A DNA stretch of 64,000 nt from an uncultured Lachnospiraceae bacterium (lineage in GTDB: Bacteria > Bacillota > Clostridia > Lachnospirales > Lachnospiraceae), in the NCBI GenBank assembly GCA_947626985.1, contig CANQUG010000007.1:1-64000 (forward strand), written 5' to 3'. The position numbers and the translations under genes were made by a program. Below are positions 41,777-51,260 of the stretch, piece after piece. Each line of letters opens with the position of its first letter. Positions within the stretch are counted from its first letter, which is position 1. The notes beneath the pieces were generated by a model. That model made no database searches. It had not been told where the DNA came from and was given only the letters and a program-made list of their open reading frames with translations.

Positions 41777-42733
41777 ATGAAAATAATGTTTATGGGAACC
41801 CCGGATTTTGCCGTGCCGCCCCTGAGGGCTCTGGCGGAGGCCGGATATGAGATTGCGGCGGCTGTCACTCAGCCGGATAAACCCAAGGGCAGGGGAAAAG
41901 CCCTGCAGCCCACTCCGGTGAAGGAGGAGGCGCAGAGGCTGGGAATTCCGGTGTATCAGCCGGAGAAGATAAGGAACAGAGAGTTCCTGCAGCTGTTGAG
42001 GGAGATTCAGCCGGACGTCATTGTGGTGGCGGCCTTCGGTCAGATCATTCCCAGGGAGATCCTGGATCTTCCCCGGTTCGGCTGTCTGAATATTCATGCC
42101 TCTCTCCTCCCCAGGTACCGCGGCGCTTCACCTGTCCAGAGAGCAGTAATGGACGGAGAGAAGGAGTCGGGAGTCACCATTATGAAAATGAGCGAGGGAC
42201 TGGATACGGGGGATATGATCTCCCGGGCAGCGGTTCCTCTGGATCCGGAGGAGACGGGAGGAACCCTGTTCGATAAGCTGGCCCGGGCGGGAGCGGAGCT
42301 GCTGATAAAAACCCTGCCTTCCGTGCTGGACGGCACTGCGGTTTATGAGAAGCAGCCTGAGGAAAGCCCCACGCCCTACGCTTCCATGATCACGAAGCAG
42401 ATGGGGATTCTGGATTTCCGAAAAAGCGCCGGGGAACTGGAATGCCTTGTGCGGGGACTGAATCCGTGGCCCAGCGCCAGCACTTTTCTTTCGGGAAAAA
42501 GTCTGAAGGTATGGAAGAGCAGGGTCGGAGAGGGCAGCGGAGAACCGGGCTCCATCGTGGGGATCGATCAGGAAGGCATTCATGTGGCCTGCGGCGAGGG
42601 AGTCCTGATCCTCACCGAAGTGCAGCTTGAGGGCAAAAAAAGAATGGACGTTCAGGCGTTCCTGAGAGGCTTTCCTCTGAAGGAGGGGATGAGGTTTTCC
42701 TCATCCAGAGAGGAATCAGAAATCGGGGTATAA
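41777..42733 (+). CDS. fmt: Methionyl-tRNA formyltransferase
   Basis: Formylates initiator Met-tRNA using 10-formyl-tetrahydrofolate. 318 residues. Folate-binding and catalytic region NIHASLLPRYRGASP at about 108-122, preceded by PDVIVVAAFGQIIP; N-terminal MGTPDFAVPPLRAL. The C-terminal tRNA-binding OB domain begins around 205 (LVRGLNPWPSAST). Paired with def. Confidence 0.97.
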   Translation: MKIMFMGTPDFAVPPLRALAEAGYEIAAAVTQPDKPKGRGKALQPTPVKEEAQRLGIPVYQPEKIRNREFLQLLREIQPDVIVVAAFGQIIPREILDLPRFGCLNIHASLLPRYRGASPVQRAVMDGEKESGVTIMKMSEGLDTGDMISRAAVPLDPEETGGTLFDKLARAGAELLIKTLPSVLDGTAVYEKQPEESPTPYASMITKQMGILDFRKSAGELECLVRGLNPWPSASTFLSGKSLKVWKSRVGEGSGEPGSIVGIDQEGIHVACGEGVLILTEVQLEGKKRMDVQAFLRGFPLKEGMRFSSSREESEIGV

Positions 42734-42793
42734 TAAGGTAAAAAGTATAAAGAGCGGGAATCAAGAGTATAAATAAGAAAGAAGGAGTGAATC

Positions 42794-43516
42794 ATGGGAT
42801 ACGGATATGGATATGGCTATCCATACGGAATCTGGGGGATTGACCCCACTTATTTTCTGCTGATCATCGGCATGCTGCTGTCTCTGGCCGCATCCGCCAG
42901 GCTGAAAAGCACCTTTGCGGTGTACCGGAAGGTTCGAAGCGCTTCCGGGCTCACCGGACAGCAGGCGGCGGAGAGAATTCTCCGTGCCGCCGGCGTGTTT
43001 GACGTGCAGGTGGTGCCTGTGGGGGGCAGCCTGACGGATCATTATGATCCCAGGACGAAGCAGGTTTGTCTGTCTCAGGACAGCTACAGGCAGAATTCCC
43101 TTGCCGCGGTGGGAGTGGCGGCTCACGAGTGCGGACATGCCATTCAGCATGCCACGGGATATGTGCCTCTGACGATTCGAAGCGCCATTGTGCCGGCGGC
43201 GAATATCGGCTCCACCCTTGCGTGGCCGCTGTTCCTGCTGGGACTGATTCTGTCCGCGCGTCCTCTTCTGACGCTGGGAATCGCTCTGTTTTCTCTGGCG
43301 GTTCTCTTTCAGCTGGTGACGCTGCCGGTGGAGATCAACGCCTCCTCCAGAGCCCTGAAGGCTCTTCAGAATACGGGGATCCTGGGGGCTGATGAAACCC
43401 GGGGAGCGAGAAAGGTCCTTTCTGCCGCGGCCCTGACCTATGTGGCGGCTCTGGCCGCGTCTGTTCTGCAGCTGCTGAGGCTTGTGATTCTTGCAGGAGG
43501 ACGGAAGCGTGACTAG
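42794..43516 (+). CDS. Zinc metallopeptidase, YugP-like membrane protein
   Basis: 240 residues. Starts with an odd Gly-Tyr run (GYGYGYGYPYG), then a membrane helix, then the zinc motif AAHECGHAIQH near residues 113-123, and three further helices. This is the PF04298-type neutral zinc peptidase, found in most Firmicutes; the substrate is not known. The 3' end overlaps the start of rsmB by 8 bases. Confidence 0.9.
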   Translation: MGYGYGYGYPYGIWGIDPTYFLLIIGMLLSLAASARLKSTFAVYRKVRSASGLTGQQAAERILRAAGVFDVQVVPVGGSLTDHYDPRTKQVCLSQDSYRQNSLAAVGVAAHECGHAIQHATGYVPLTIRSAIVPAANIGSTLAWPLFLLGLILSARPLLTLGIALFSLAVLFQLVTLPVEINASSRALKALQNTGILGADETRGARKVLSAAALTYVAALAASVLQLLRLVILAGGRKRD

Positions 43517-44861
43517 CGGTATCAACATCAGGGAAATGATTCTGGACATCCTGCTGCAGATCGAGGAGGAAGGAGCACACAGCCATGTGGCTCTCCGCAG
43601 CGCCCTTTCCAAATATCAGTTTCTGCCCAAGCAGGAGCGGGCATTTATTACCAGAGTATGTGAAGGGACTCTGGAGTATCGTATTTATATCGACTATGTG
43701 ATCGATTCTTTTTCCAGGATCACCGTGGATAAGATGAAGCCGGTGATCCGGGAGATTTTGCGGAGCGCGGTTTATCAGATGCTCTTTATGGACAGCGTGC
43801 CGGACAGCGCGGTCTGCAATGAGGCGGTGAAGCTGACGCAGAAACGGGGACTGTATAATCTGAAGCCTTTTGTGAACGGCGTGCTGCGCACCATCGGGAG
43901 AGAGGGAAAAGCCCTTTCCTGCCCTCCGCGGGAGGAGGACCCGGTGCGGTATCTGTCCGTAAAATATTCCATGCCTGAGGTTCTGGTGACCCGGTGGCTG
44001 AATGACTACGGGGAGGAGACCACGGAAAAAATCCTGGCGGACTTTCTGGAGGATAAGCCGCTGACCGTGCGGTTCCGCACCGGGCTGTATTCTCCGGAGA
44101 CGATTCAGGCCAGCCTGGAGGAACAGGGAGTGGAGGTAAAGCCGGCCCCCTATCTTCCCTATGCCAGATATATCAGCGGCTATAATCACATTCTGGCTCT
44201 GGATGCGTTTATTCGGGGACAGATTCAGGTTCAGGATGTGAGTTCCATGCTGGCCGCCGAGGTGGCCGCCCCCCGGAAGGGGGATTATGTCATCGATCTC
44301 TGCGCCGCGCCCGGCGGAAAAAGTCTGCATATGGGAGATCTGATGCAGGGGTACGGCACTGTGGACGCCAGGGATGTGAGCAGAGCCAAGGTGGAGCTGA
44401 TCGAAGAGAATATTCAGCGCACCGGCTCCATCAATGTCCAGGCGAAGGTACAGGACGCCACGGTGTTCGATGTGGAATCGGAATGCAGGGCGGACATTGT
44501 CCTGGCGGACGTTCCCTGCTCCGGTTACGGCGTGATCGGAAGGAAGCCGGAGATCAAATACCGGGTGGCCTCCCGCAAGCAGGAGGAGCTGGTGATCCTT
44601 CAGCGCACGATCCTGAGCAGAGCGGCGGAGTACGTAAAGCACAGAGGCGTTCTGGTGTTCAGCACCTGCACCATGGCCAGGGAGGAAAACGAGGAGAATA
44701 TGATGTGGTTCATGAACAATTATCCCTTCCGCCTGGAGAGCATCGATCCCTATCTGCCGAAGGAGCTGCATTCGGAGACCACAGCCCTGGGATATCTGCA
44801 GCTTCTGCCGGGAGTACATAAGACGGACGGATTCTTTATCGCCAGATTCAGAAGAAAATAG
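43509..44861 (+). CDS. rsmB: 16S rRNA (cytosine-967 C5) methyltransferase
   Basis: 450 residues. An N-terminal NusB-like RNA-binding domain (about 1-140) is followed by a SAM-dependent methyltransferase with CAAPGGKSLHM for SAM binding, DVPCSGYG with one active Cys, and FSTCTMAREENEEN with the other. GTG 43509 is the start: AGGAGG lies 8 bases before it inside the end of the preceding gene. A TTG at 43491 in frame has no site. Confidence 0.95.
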   Translation: MTSGINIREMILDILLQIEEEGAHSHVALRSALSKYQFLPKQERAFITRVCEGTLEYRIYIDYVIDSFSRITVDKMKPVIREILRSAVYQMLFMDSVPDSAVCNEAVKLTQKRGLYNLKPFVNGVLRTIGREGKALSCPPREEDPVRYLSVKYSMPEVLVTRWLNDYGEETTEKILADFLEDKPLTVRFRTGLYSPETIQASLEEQGVEVKPAPYLPYARYISGYNHILALDAFIRGQIQVQDVSSMLAAEVAAPRKGDYVIDLCAAPGGKSLHMGDLMQGYGTVDARDVSRAKVELIEENIQRTGSINVQAKVQDATVFDVESECRADIVLADVPCSGYGVIGRKPEIKYRVASRKQEELVILQRTILSRAAEYVKHRGVLVFSTCTMAREENEENMMWFMNNYPFRLESIDPYLPKELHSETTALGYLQLLPGVHKTDGFFIARFRRK

Positions 44862-44878
44862 AGGAAACGAAGAGGAAT

Positions 44879-45907
44879 ATGACCGACATAAAGTCTATGA
44901 CCACGGAAGAATTAAGAAAGCTGATGGAAGAGCTGGGGGAAAAGCCCTTCCGGGGAGGGCAGATATACAGCTGGCTGCACAGCCGGCTGGCCGTTTCCTG
45001 GGAGGATATGACCGATCTGTCGAAGGCGCTCCGGGAAAAGCTCCGGAAGTATCCCATCACTTCCCTGGAAACGGCGGGGGAGCAGGTCTCCGCGCTGGAC
45101 GGAACCAGAAAGTATCTGTTCCGCCTGGCTGACGGCAATGTGATCGAGAGCGTGCTCATGCGGTATAAGCACGGAAATTCCGTGTGCATTTCCTCGCAGG
45201 CGGGCTGCAGAATGGGCTGCCGGTTCTGCGCCTCTGCCATTGGGGGACGCATCAGGAATCTGGCGGCGTCGGAGATGCTGGACCAGATATACCGGATTCA
45301 GACCCTGACAGGCGAGCGGGTGTCCAACGTGGTGGTGATGGGGACGGGCGAACCGCTGGACAACTACGATCAGCTTCTGAGATTTATCCGTATCCTCACG
45401 GGGGAGGGCGGACTTCAGATCAGTCAGAGAAACGTGACGGTGTCCACCTGCGGACTGGTGCCGCAGATATACCGCCTGGCGGAGGAAAAGCTGCAGATCA
45501 CCCTGGCCATCTCCCTTCACGCTCCCAATGATGAGAAGCGGCGGATGCTGATGCCCATCGCCCGAAAATATTCCATGGAGGAGGTTCTGGAGGCCTGCAG
45601 GAGTTATTTCGAAAAAACAGGAAGAAGAATCACCTTCGAGTACAGTCTGGTGGCAGGGGTGAACGACGGGGAGGAGGACGCCCGGGAACTGGGAGAAAAG
45701 CTCCGGGGACTGAACTGCCATGTGAATCTGATCCCTGTGAATCCCATAAAGGAGAGGGATTTTCGGCGCTCTGACCGGATTGTTGTACAGAAATTTAAAA
45801 TAAATCTTGAAAAATATGTGAGAAATGTTACACTTAGAAGAGAAATGGGCAGCGATATCGACGGAGCCTGCGGGCAGCTGCGGAGAAGCTATCTGGACAG
45901 AAGCTGA
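44879..45907 (+). CDS. rlmN: 23S rRNA (adenine-2503 C2) methyltransferase, radical SAM
   Basis: 342 residues. It methylates A2503 of 23S rRNA and also acts on tRNA A37. The radical-SAM cluster motif is CRMGCRFC; the second methyl-carrying Cys is in DGACGQL near the C terminus. Other family blocks are NVVVMGTGEPLDNYD and ISLHAPND. A possible promoter for the next unit lies inside its 3' end. Confidence 0.97.
   Translation: MTDIKSMTTEELRKLMEELGEKPFRGGQIYSWLHSRLAVSWEDMTDLSKALREKLRKYPITSLETAGEQVSALDGTRKYLFRLADGNVIESVLMRYKHGNSVCISSQAGCRMGCRFCASAIGGRIRNLAASEMLDQIYRIQTLTGERVSNVVVMGTGEPLDNYDQLLRFIRILTGEGGLQISQRNVTVSTCGLVPQIYRLAEEKLQITLAISLHAPNDEKRRMLMPIARKYSMEEVLEACRSYFEKTGRRITFEYSLVAGVNDGEEDARELGEKLRGLNCHVNLIPVNPIKERDFRRSDRIVVQKFKINLEKYVRNVTLRREMGSDIDGACGQLRRSYLDRS
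45808..45835 (+). promoter_or_regulatory. Possible promoter for stp-prkC inside rlmN
   Basis: TTGAAA (45808-45813), 16 bases, TACACT (45830-45835), about 140 bases before the phosphatase gene, in a locally A/T-rich stretch of rlmN. Confidence 0.3.
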
Positions 45908-45975
45908 AAGCGCGGACGCCGGGACCGGGACGGAGGAGCTGCCGGGTTCGAAATAAACGGAAAGAGAGAACTGAC

Positions 45976-46722
45976 ATGAGGGTATATTCAGCTACAGACG
46001 TAGGCCAGAAGCGGAGTGTCAACCAGGACTATGTGTTTGTATCCGCAGAGCCGGTAGGACATCTTCCCAACCTCTTTGTGGTGGCGGACGGGATGGGAGG
46101 ACATAATGCCGGAGATTATGCGTCGTCTCATGCCGTCCGGATTCTGGTGAAGGAGATCGGGGAGGATGCGGATTTTAATCCGATCAAAGTGATCCGTCAT
46201 GCCATTGAAACCGCAAATGCGGAAATTATCAAAGCAGCGGAAAGTGACGATCGTTATAAAGGAATGGGGACCACCATGGTTGTGTGTACCATTGTAGGCC
46301 ATTACGCGTACGTGGCCAATGTGGGAGACAGCCGTCTTTATATTATTCAGGAGGAGATCCAGCAGGTGACCAGGGATCATTCTCTGGTTCAGGAAATGGT
46401 GAGGATGGGAGAAATCAAGGCGGAGGAGGCCAGAAGCCATCCGGACAAGAATATCATTACCAGAGCTCTGGGAGCGGAGCGGACGGTGGATATTGATTTC
46501 TTTGATATGAAGCTGGAGCCGGGGAGCACCATCCTGATGTGCTCCGACGGTCTGAGCAATATGGTGGAGGACAGTGAGATTCAGGATATTATTCTGAAAT
46601 CCGGCATGGATCTGCAGAGCAGGGGGGATGCTCTTGTGGAGGCTGCGAACCGCAACGGCGGCAAGGATAATATCGCGATTGTACTGGTAGAGCCATTCAC
46701 GAATGAGGTGGAGAAATGTTAA
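45976..46722 (+). CDS. PP2C-family Ser/Thr phosphatase (Stp/PrpC)
   Basis: 248 residues. Reverses the phosphorylation made by the kinase encoded immediately downstream. PPM motifs are intact: RSVNQDY, VVADGMGGHNAGD (metal Asp and Gly), GMGTTMVV, VGDSRLY, DHSLV, MCSDGLSNMV and KDNIAIVLV. It overlaps the kinase gene by 7 bases, so the two are made together. Confidence 0.96.
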   Translation: MRVYSATDVGQKRSVNQDYVFVSAEPVGHLPNLFVVADGMGGHNAGDYASSHAVRILVKEIGEDADFNPIKVIRHAIETANAEIIKAAESDDRYKGMGTTMVVCTIVGHYAYVANVGDSRLYIIQEEIQQVTRDHSLVQEMVRMGEIKAEEARSHPDKNIITRALGAERTVDIDFFDMKLEPGSTILMCSDGLSNMVEDSEIQDIILKSGMDLQSRGDALVEAANRNGGKDNIAIVLVEPFTNEVEKC

Positions 46723-48884
46723 AGACGGGTATGATCATAGCCGAACGCTATGAGGTTTTGGGAAAAATAGGGACGGGCGGAATGGCGGACGTCTATAAGG
46801 CGAAGGACCATAAGCTGAACCGTTTTGTGGCAATGAAGGTACTGAAGCCGGAGTTCCGGGAGGATACCACGTTTATCCGCAAGTTCCGGAGCGAGGCGCA
46901 GGCCGCGGCGGGGCTTACCCATCCCAATATTGTCAATGTGTTCGATGTGGGAGACGATGAGGGCGTTTACTACATCGTGATGGAGCTGATCGAGGGAATT
47001 ACATTGAAGGAGTATATTTCCAAGAAAGGGAAGCTTTCCATCAAGGAGGCCACCAGCATTGCCATTCAGGTATCCATGGGACTGGAGGCCGCTCACAGCC
47101 ACGGGGTCGTTCACCGGGATGTAAAGCCGCAGAACATCATTATTTCCACGGACGGCAAGGTGAAGGTGACGGATTTCGGCATCGCCCGGGCGGCGTCCTC
47201 CAACACCATCAGCTCCAATGTGATGGGTTCCGTGCATTACAGTTCTCCGGAACAGGTCCGGGGCGGCTACAGCGATGAAAAAAGCGATATTTATTCTCTG
47301 GGAATCACTCTTTATGAGATGGTGACCGGCAGGGTCCCCTTTGACGGGGATACTACGGTGGCCATCGCCATCAAGCACCTCCAGGAGGAGATGGTTCCGC
47401 CCAGCACCTATTCCGAGGATCTGCCCTACAGTCTGGAACAGATTATCTTCAAGTGCACTCAGAAAAGCGTCGGGCGGCGCTACGAGCGGATGGAGGATGT
47501 GATCACGGATCTGAAGCATTCGCTCATCGATCCCCAGGGGGATTTTGTGAAGCTTTCCACTGTGGACAATGAGGCGAAAACACGGGTGATCTCCGATGAG
47601 GAGCTGGGCGAGATCAAACAGAAGCAGCCCGCCAAGACTGCCCAGAGAAGGCCGGAGGTGGCCAGGCTGGAGGAGGAGATCAGCGAGACGGATTACGATG
47701 ACGACGATGAGGATTACAGGCGGAAGAGGAAAAACGACAGTCAGAAGCGCCGCAGGTCTGATCAGCGGCGGAGACTGGGACGCCTGATCACCATATTGGT
47801 TCTGGTGGTGGGAGCGGCGGCTCTGGTGGCGCTGATCATTACCATCGGACGGGCCTCCGGGCTGATCGGAGGATCGGGCGGTTCTGCGCCCGCCGAAAAA
47901 GTGAAGCAGAGCGAGTCCAAAGAGGAGGATGAGCTGGTGGAGGTTCCCGATCTTGTGGGCAGGACGGAGGAGGAAGCCAGAGAGCTGGCCACCGCTGTTC
48001 ATCTGGGAACCCAGATGGACGGTGAGAAGGCTTCCAATCAGGAAAAGGGAAGGGTGGCTTCTCAGGATATTCCCGCCGGCACGATGGTGGAGCCTTATAC
48101 CACTCTGAAATACTATATCAGCAAGGGCGCCCAGCAGGTCACCATCCCGGAAACCGACGGCAGAACGGGAATCGAGGCTCAGCAGATGCTGGAGGATATG
48201 GGACTGACGGTGGACGTCCAGAGACAGTACAGCGATCTGGATGATAACGGTTATCCGCTGGTGGATCCCGGTTATGTGTACTATACCACGCCGGAGGCAG
48301 GCACATCCGCGAAGTCGGGCGACACGGTAACTCTGGTGATCAGCCGGGGCGTGGATTACGGCGACAGCGTGGAGGTTCCCAGCGTCGTGGGCATGTCGAA
48401 AAATGACGCCCTGACAACTCTTGGGAAATTTATCGATATCACCGTTGAGGAGGCGGTAAGCTCTGACGTGGCGGTGGGAGAGGTGATCTCTCAGGATCCG
48501 GAGGCTTACTCCTACGCGGATCCGGATGCTCCCATGACGATTACCGTGTGTGTGACCGAGGAGGATCTGGCGGCACAGCCCCGGACGTCGGAGGACGGGG
48601 AAGCTCAGGCCGCGGCTGCAGGGGAAGTATGGAAGTGTACCCAGAGGCTGAATACTCCTACGGGATATCAGAACGGCGCGGTACGTCTGGAGCTGATCCA
48701 GGAAGTAGACGGTCAGCCCACAGCCAGCGTGATCACGGAGGGGACGCCTCTGGAATTTCCGTATAAGCTGGATCTGACCGGAGCGCCCGGAGTAAGCAAT
48801 GGAACGGTTTATGTGTTTGAGCAGATCGACGGAGAATATCAGAAGCTGGGTGAGTATCCCATCACCTTTGAGAAAGCAGAGTAG
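46716..48884 (+). CDS. PASTA-domain Ser/Thr protein kinase (PrkC/StkP/PknB type)
   Basis: Membrane kinase sensing muropeptides or lipid II and controlling growth, division and cell-wall synthesis. 722 residues. Kinase domain 10-270: GTGGMADVY, Lys41, catalytic HRDVKPQN with Asp135, TDFG with Asp153. A charged juxtamembrane segment leads to a membrane helix at about 355-378. Three PASTA repeats follow outside (openings VEVPDLVGRT, VTIPETDGRT, VEVPSVVGMS). The last ~85 residues form a beta-rich domain that is not a PASTA repeat. Cotranscribed with stp and rsgA. Confidence 0.97.
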   Translation: MLKTGMIIAERYEVLGKIGTGGMADVYKAKDHKLNRFVAMKVLKPEFREDTTFIRKFRSEAQAAAGLTHPNIVNVFDVGDDEGVYYIVMELIEGITLKEYISKKGKLSIKEATSIAIQVSMGLEAAHSHGVVHRDVKPQNIIISTDGKVKVTDFGIARAASSNTISSNVMGSVHYSSPEQVRGGYSDEKSDIYSLGITLYEMVTGRVPFDGDTTVAIAIKHLQEEMVPPSTYSEDLPYSLEQIIFKCTQKSVGRRYERMEDVITDLKHSLIDPQGDFVKLSTVDNEAKTRVISDEELGEIKQKQPAKTAQRRPEVARLEEEISETDYDDDDEDYRRKRKNDSQKRRRSDQRRRLGRLITILVLVVGAAALVALIITIGRASGLIGGSGGSAPAEKVKQSESKEEDELVEVPDLVGRTEEEARELATAVHLGTQMDGEKASNQEKGRVASQDIPAGTMVEPYTTLKYYISKGAQQVTIPETDGRTGIEAQQMLEDMGLTVDVQRQYSDLDDNGYPLVDPGYVYYTTPEAGTSAKSGDTVTLVISRGVDYGDSVEVPSVVGMSKNDALTTLGKFIDITVEEAVSSDVAVGEVISQDPEAYSYADPDAPMTITVCVTEEDLAAQPRTSEDGEAQAAAAGEVWKCTQRLNTPTGYQNGAVRLELIQEVDGQPTASVITEGTPLEFPYKLDLTGAPGVSNGTVYVFEQIDGEYQKLGEYPITFEKAE

Positions 48885-48887
48885 TCC

Positions 48888-49766
48888 ATGCAGGGGAAAA
48901 TTATAAAAGGAATTGCCGGTTTTTACTATGTACACGGAGAAGACGGCGAGGTTTATGCCTGCAGGGCGAAGGGAATCTTCCGCAAGGATCATTATAAGCC
49001 GCTGGTAGGGGACGACGTGGAGATCACCGTTCTGGATGAGAAGGACAGGGAGGGAAATCTGATCCGGATCTTTCCGCGGAAAAGCTCCCTCATCCGGCCG
49101 GCGGTGGCCAACGTGGATCAGGCCTTCGTGGTTTTCGCCATGGAGGATCCGAAACCGAATTTTGCGCTGCTGGACCGGTTTCTCATCATGATGGGAAAAG
49201 AGGGAATTCCCGCGGTGATCTGCCTGAATAAAACGGATCTGGCAGAGGAGCGGGAGGTAGGCAGGCTGCGGGACATATACGAGGGCTGCGGATACCGGGT
49301 CATTCCCGCCAGCGTTCAGAAGGGGGAAGGACTGGAGGAAATCCGGGAGGCGCTCCGGGGGAAGACCACGGTGGTGGCCGGGCCTTCCGGCGTGGGAAAA
49401 TCGTCTCTCACCAATCTCCTTCAGGAGGAGGTGCAGATGGAGACGGGAGAGATCAGCAGGAAGCTGAAAAGGGGACGGCATACGACCCGTCATTCCCAGA
49501 TCGTTCCCGTTGCTCCGGGTACCTATCTGGTGGATACGCCGGGTTTTACGGCGCTGTATCTGTCGGATATGGAGGAACAGGAGCTGAAGGACTATTTTCC
49601 TGAGTTTGCCCGTTATGAGGAAAAATGCCGGTTTCAGGGCTGCAGGCATATCCGGGAGCCGGACTGCGCCGTAAAAGAGGCCCTTGCCCGGCAGGAGATC
49701 AGCAGTCTCAGATATGAGGATTATCTGGAGCTGTACAGTGAACTGAAAGAAAAAAGGAGATACTAA
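48888..49766 (+). CDS. rsgA: Ribosome small-subunit-dependent GTPase A
   Basis: Late 30S maturation GTPase. 292 residues: N-terminal OB fold, then a circularly permuted G domain in which NKTDL (G4) precedes GPSGVGKSSL (G1) and DTPGF (G3), as normal for this family. C-terminal zinc finger CRFQGCRHIREPDCAV. It starts 3 bases after prkC. Confidence 0.97.
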   Translation: MQGKIIKGIAGFYYVHGEDGEVYACRAKGIFRKDHYKPLVGDDVEITVLDEKDREGNLIRIFPRKSSLIRPAVANVDQAFVVFAMEDPKPNFALLDRFLIMMGKEGIPAVICLNKTDLAEEREVGRLRDIYEGCGYRVIPASVQKGEGLEEIREALRGKTTVVAGPSGVGKSSLTNLLQEEVQMETGEISRKLKRGRHTTRHSQIVPVAPGTYLVDTPGFTALYLSDMEEQELKDYFPEFARYEEKCRFQGCRHIREPDCAVKEALARQEISSLRYEDYLELYSELKEKRRY

Positions 49767-49770
49767 AGCG

Positions 49771-50445
49771 ATGTATCAGTTATGTCCGTCCATTTTGTCC
49801 GCGGATTTCAACAGGCTGGGGGAACAGCTGCAGATACTGGAAGGGTCGGGGGTGGAATGGCTTCATATTGATGTGATGGACGGAGTCTTTGTGCCCAGCA
49901 TTTCCTTCGGGATGCCGGTGATCCGCTCCATCCGGAAGGAATCCGGTATGTTTTTTGACGTGCATCTTATGATATGCGAGCCGGAACGGTACATCAGAGA
50001 ATTCGTCAGCTGCGGAGCGGATTCCGTGACGGTTCACCAGGAGGCCTTCGGGTCGCCGGAGGAATTGACGGAGTGCGTGCGCCTGATCCGTTCTCTGGGA
50101 GCGAAGGCGGGGATTTCCATTAAACCTGCCACTCCCGTGAAAGCCATTGTTCCTTATCTGAGGGATGTGGACATGATTCTGATCATGACGGTGGAGCCGG
50201 GATTCGGAGGGCAGAAGTACATGGAAAAATGTACGGGAAAGATCCGGGAGCTCCGCTCTGTTCTGGAGAAGGAGCATCTGGATACCGGAATCCAGGTGGA
50301 CGGCGGAATCCAGGACGGAACTCTGGAAACCGCGGTGAAGGCCGGAGCCAATCTGATCGTGTCCGGGTCCTATGTGTTCCGGGGAAATCTGGAGGAAAAT
50401 GCGAAGCGGATCATGGAAGATATCCGGCGCTTCAGTCAGGAATGA
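49771..50445 (+). CDS. rpe: Ribulose-phosphate 3-epimerase
   Basis: Pentose-phosphate pathway enzyme interconverting ribulose 5-phosphate and xylulose 5-phosphate. 224 residues, TIM barrel. LHIDVMDGVFVPSISFG carries the metal His/Asp, DVHLMI the next ligands, VEPGFGGQK the phosphate loop region, and QVDGGI the second catalytic Asp. 4 bases after rsgA. Confidence 0.97.
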   Translation: MYQLCPSILSADFNRLGEQLQILEGSGVEWLHIDVMDGVFVPSISFGMPVIRSIRKESGMFFDVHLMICEPERYIREFVSCGADSVTVHQEAFGSPEELTECVRLIRSLGAKAGISIKPATPVKAIVPYLRDVDMILIMTVEPGFGGQKYMEKCTGKIRELRSVLEKEHLDTGIQVDGGIQDGTLETAVKAGANLIVSGSYVFRGNLEENAKRIMEDIRRFSQE

Positions 50446-50457
50446 TGAAGGAGACAT

Positions 50458-51129
50458 ATGATCGATACAGTTATTATAAGCGGGGGCAATATCCAGAAAG
50501 ATTTTGCCCTCGATTTTTTAAATCGTCTGATTTCCCGGGCAGGCCGGGAATCTCTGTTCCTCGTGGGGGCGGACCGGGGACTGGAGTTTTTTATGGAAGC
50601 CGGGATCCGTCCGGACGCGGCGGTGGGGGATTTTGACAGTCTCTCTCCGGCAGGAAGGGAGTATCTGAAGGAGCGGAAGGATGTGGAGGTTCTTCTGCTG
50701 AAGCCGGAGAAGGATGATTCCGATACGCAGTCCGCGGTGAATTACGCTGCGGCGAGAGGGGCGAAGGAGATCCTGCTCCTGGGCGCTACCGGCACCAGAC
50801 TGGACCATGTGCTGGCTAACCTGGAACTTCTTGTTCTGGGAGCAGAGCGGGGAGTGAACATCTCCATGGCGGACACCAATAATTACATTACTCTGGCCAG
50901 GAACGGCATGGTCCTGAAAAAAGAGGAACAGTGGGGGAAATATGTGTCCTTCTTCCCTCTGGGAGGGGATGTGAAGGGTCTGACGCTGGAAGGCTTTTAT
51001 TATCCTCTTCGGGATCATCTGCTGCGCGTCTCCGACTGCGGCCTGACCGTGAGCAATGAGATTCAGGAGGAGACGGCCAGGGTGAGGTTTTCCGGAGGGA
51101 ACCTCCTGATGCTGATGACCAGAGACTGA
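50458..51129 (+). CDS. thiN: Thiamine diphosphokinase
   Basis: Transfers pyrophosphate from ATP to thiamine. 223 residues. The N-terminal catalytic domain shows VGADRGLEFF, DAAVGDFDSLS and EKDDSDTQSAVNYA, the Asp residues binding Mg-ATP; then GATGTRLDHVLANLELL. The C-terminal beta domain binds thiamine (LRVSDCGLTVSNEI). Last gene of the long forward run starting near priA. Confidence 0.95.
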   Translation: MIDTVIISGGNIQKDFALDFLNRLISRAGRESLFLVGADRGLEFFMEAGIRPDAAVGDFDSLSPAGREYLKERKDVEVLLLKPEKDDSDTQSAVNYAAARGAKEILLLGATGTRLDHVLANLELLVLGAERGVNISMADTNNYITLARNGMVLKKEEQWGKYVSFFPLGGDVKGLTLEGFYYPLRDHLLRVSDCGLTVSNEIQEETARVRFSGGNLLMLMTRD

Positions 51130-51185
51130 GGAGCGGAGTCCGGAAGGCCGATCTGCAGGGAGGCCGGTCTGTATCTGCGCGTCTC

Positions 51186-51214
51186 TTGCGTCCGCCGGGC
51201 AATTATGGTAAAAT
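51186..51214 (+). promoter_or_regulatory. Predicted promoter of ychF
   Basis: TTGCGT (51186-51191), 17-base spacer, TAAAAT (51209-51214), 46 bases before the ychF start. Confidence 0.5.
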
Positions 51215-51260
51215 AAGCCCGAAAATCGGAACATTATGAGAGATAGAGAAAGGATAGCAT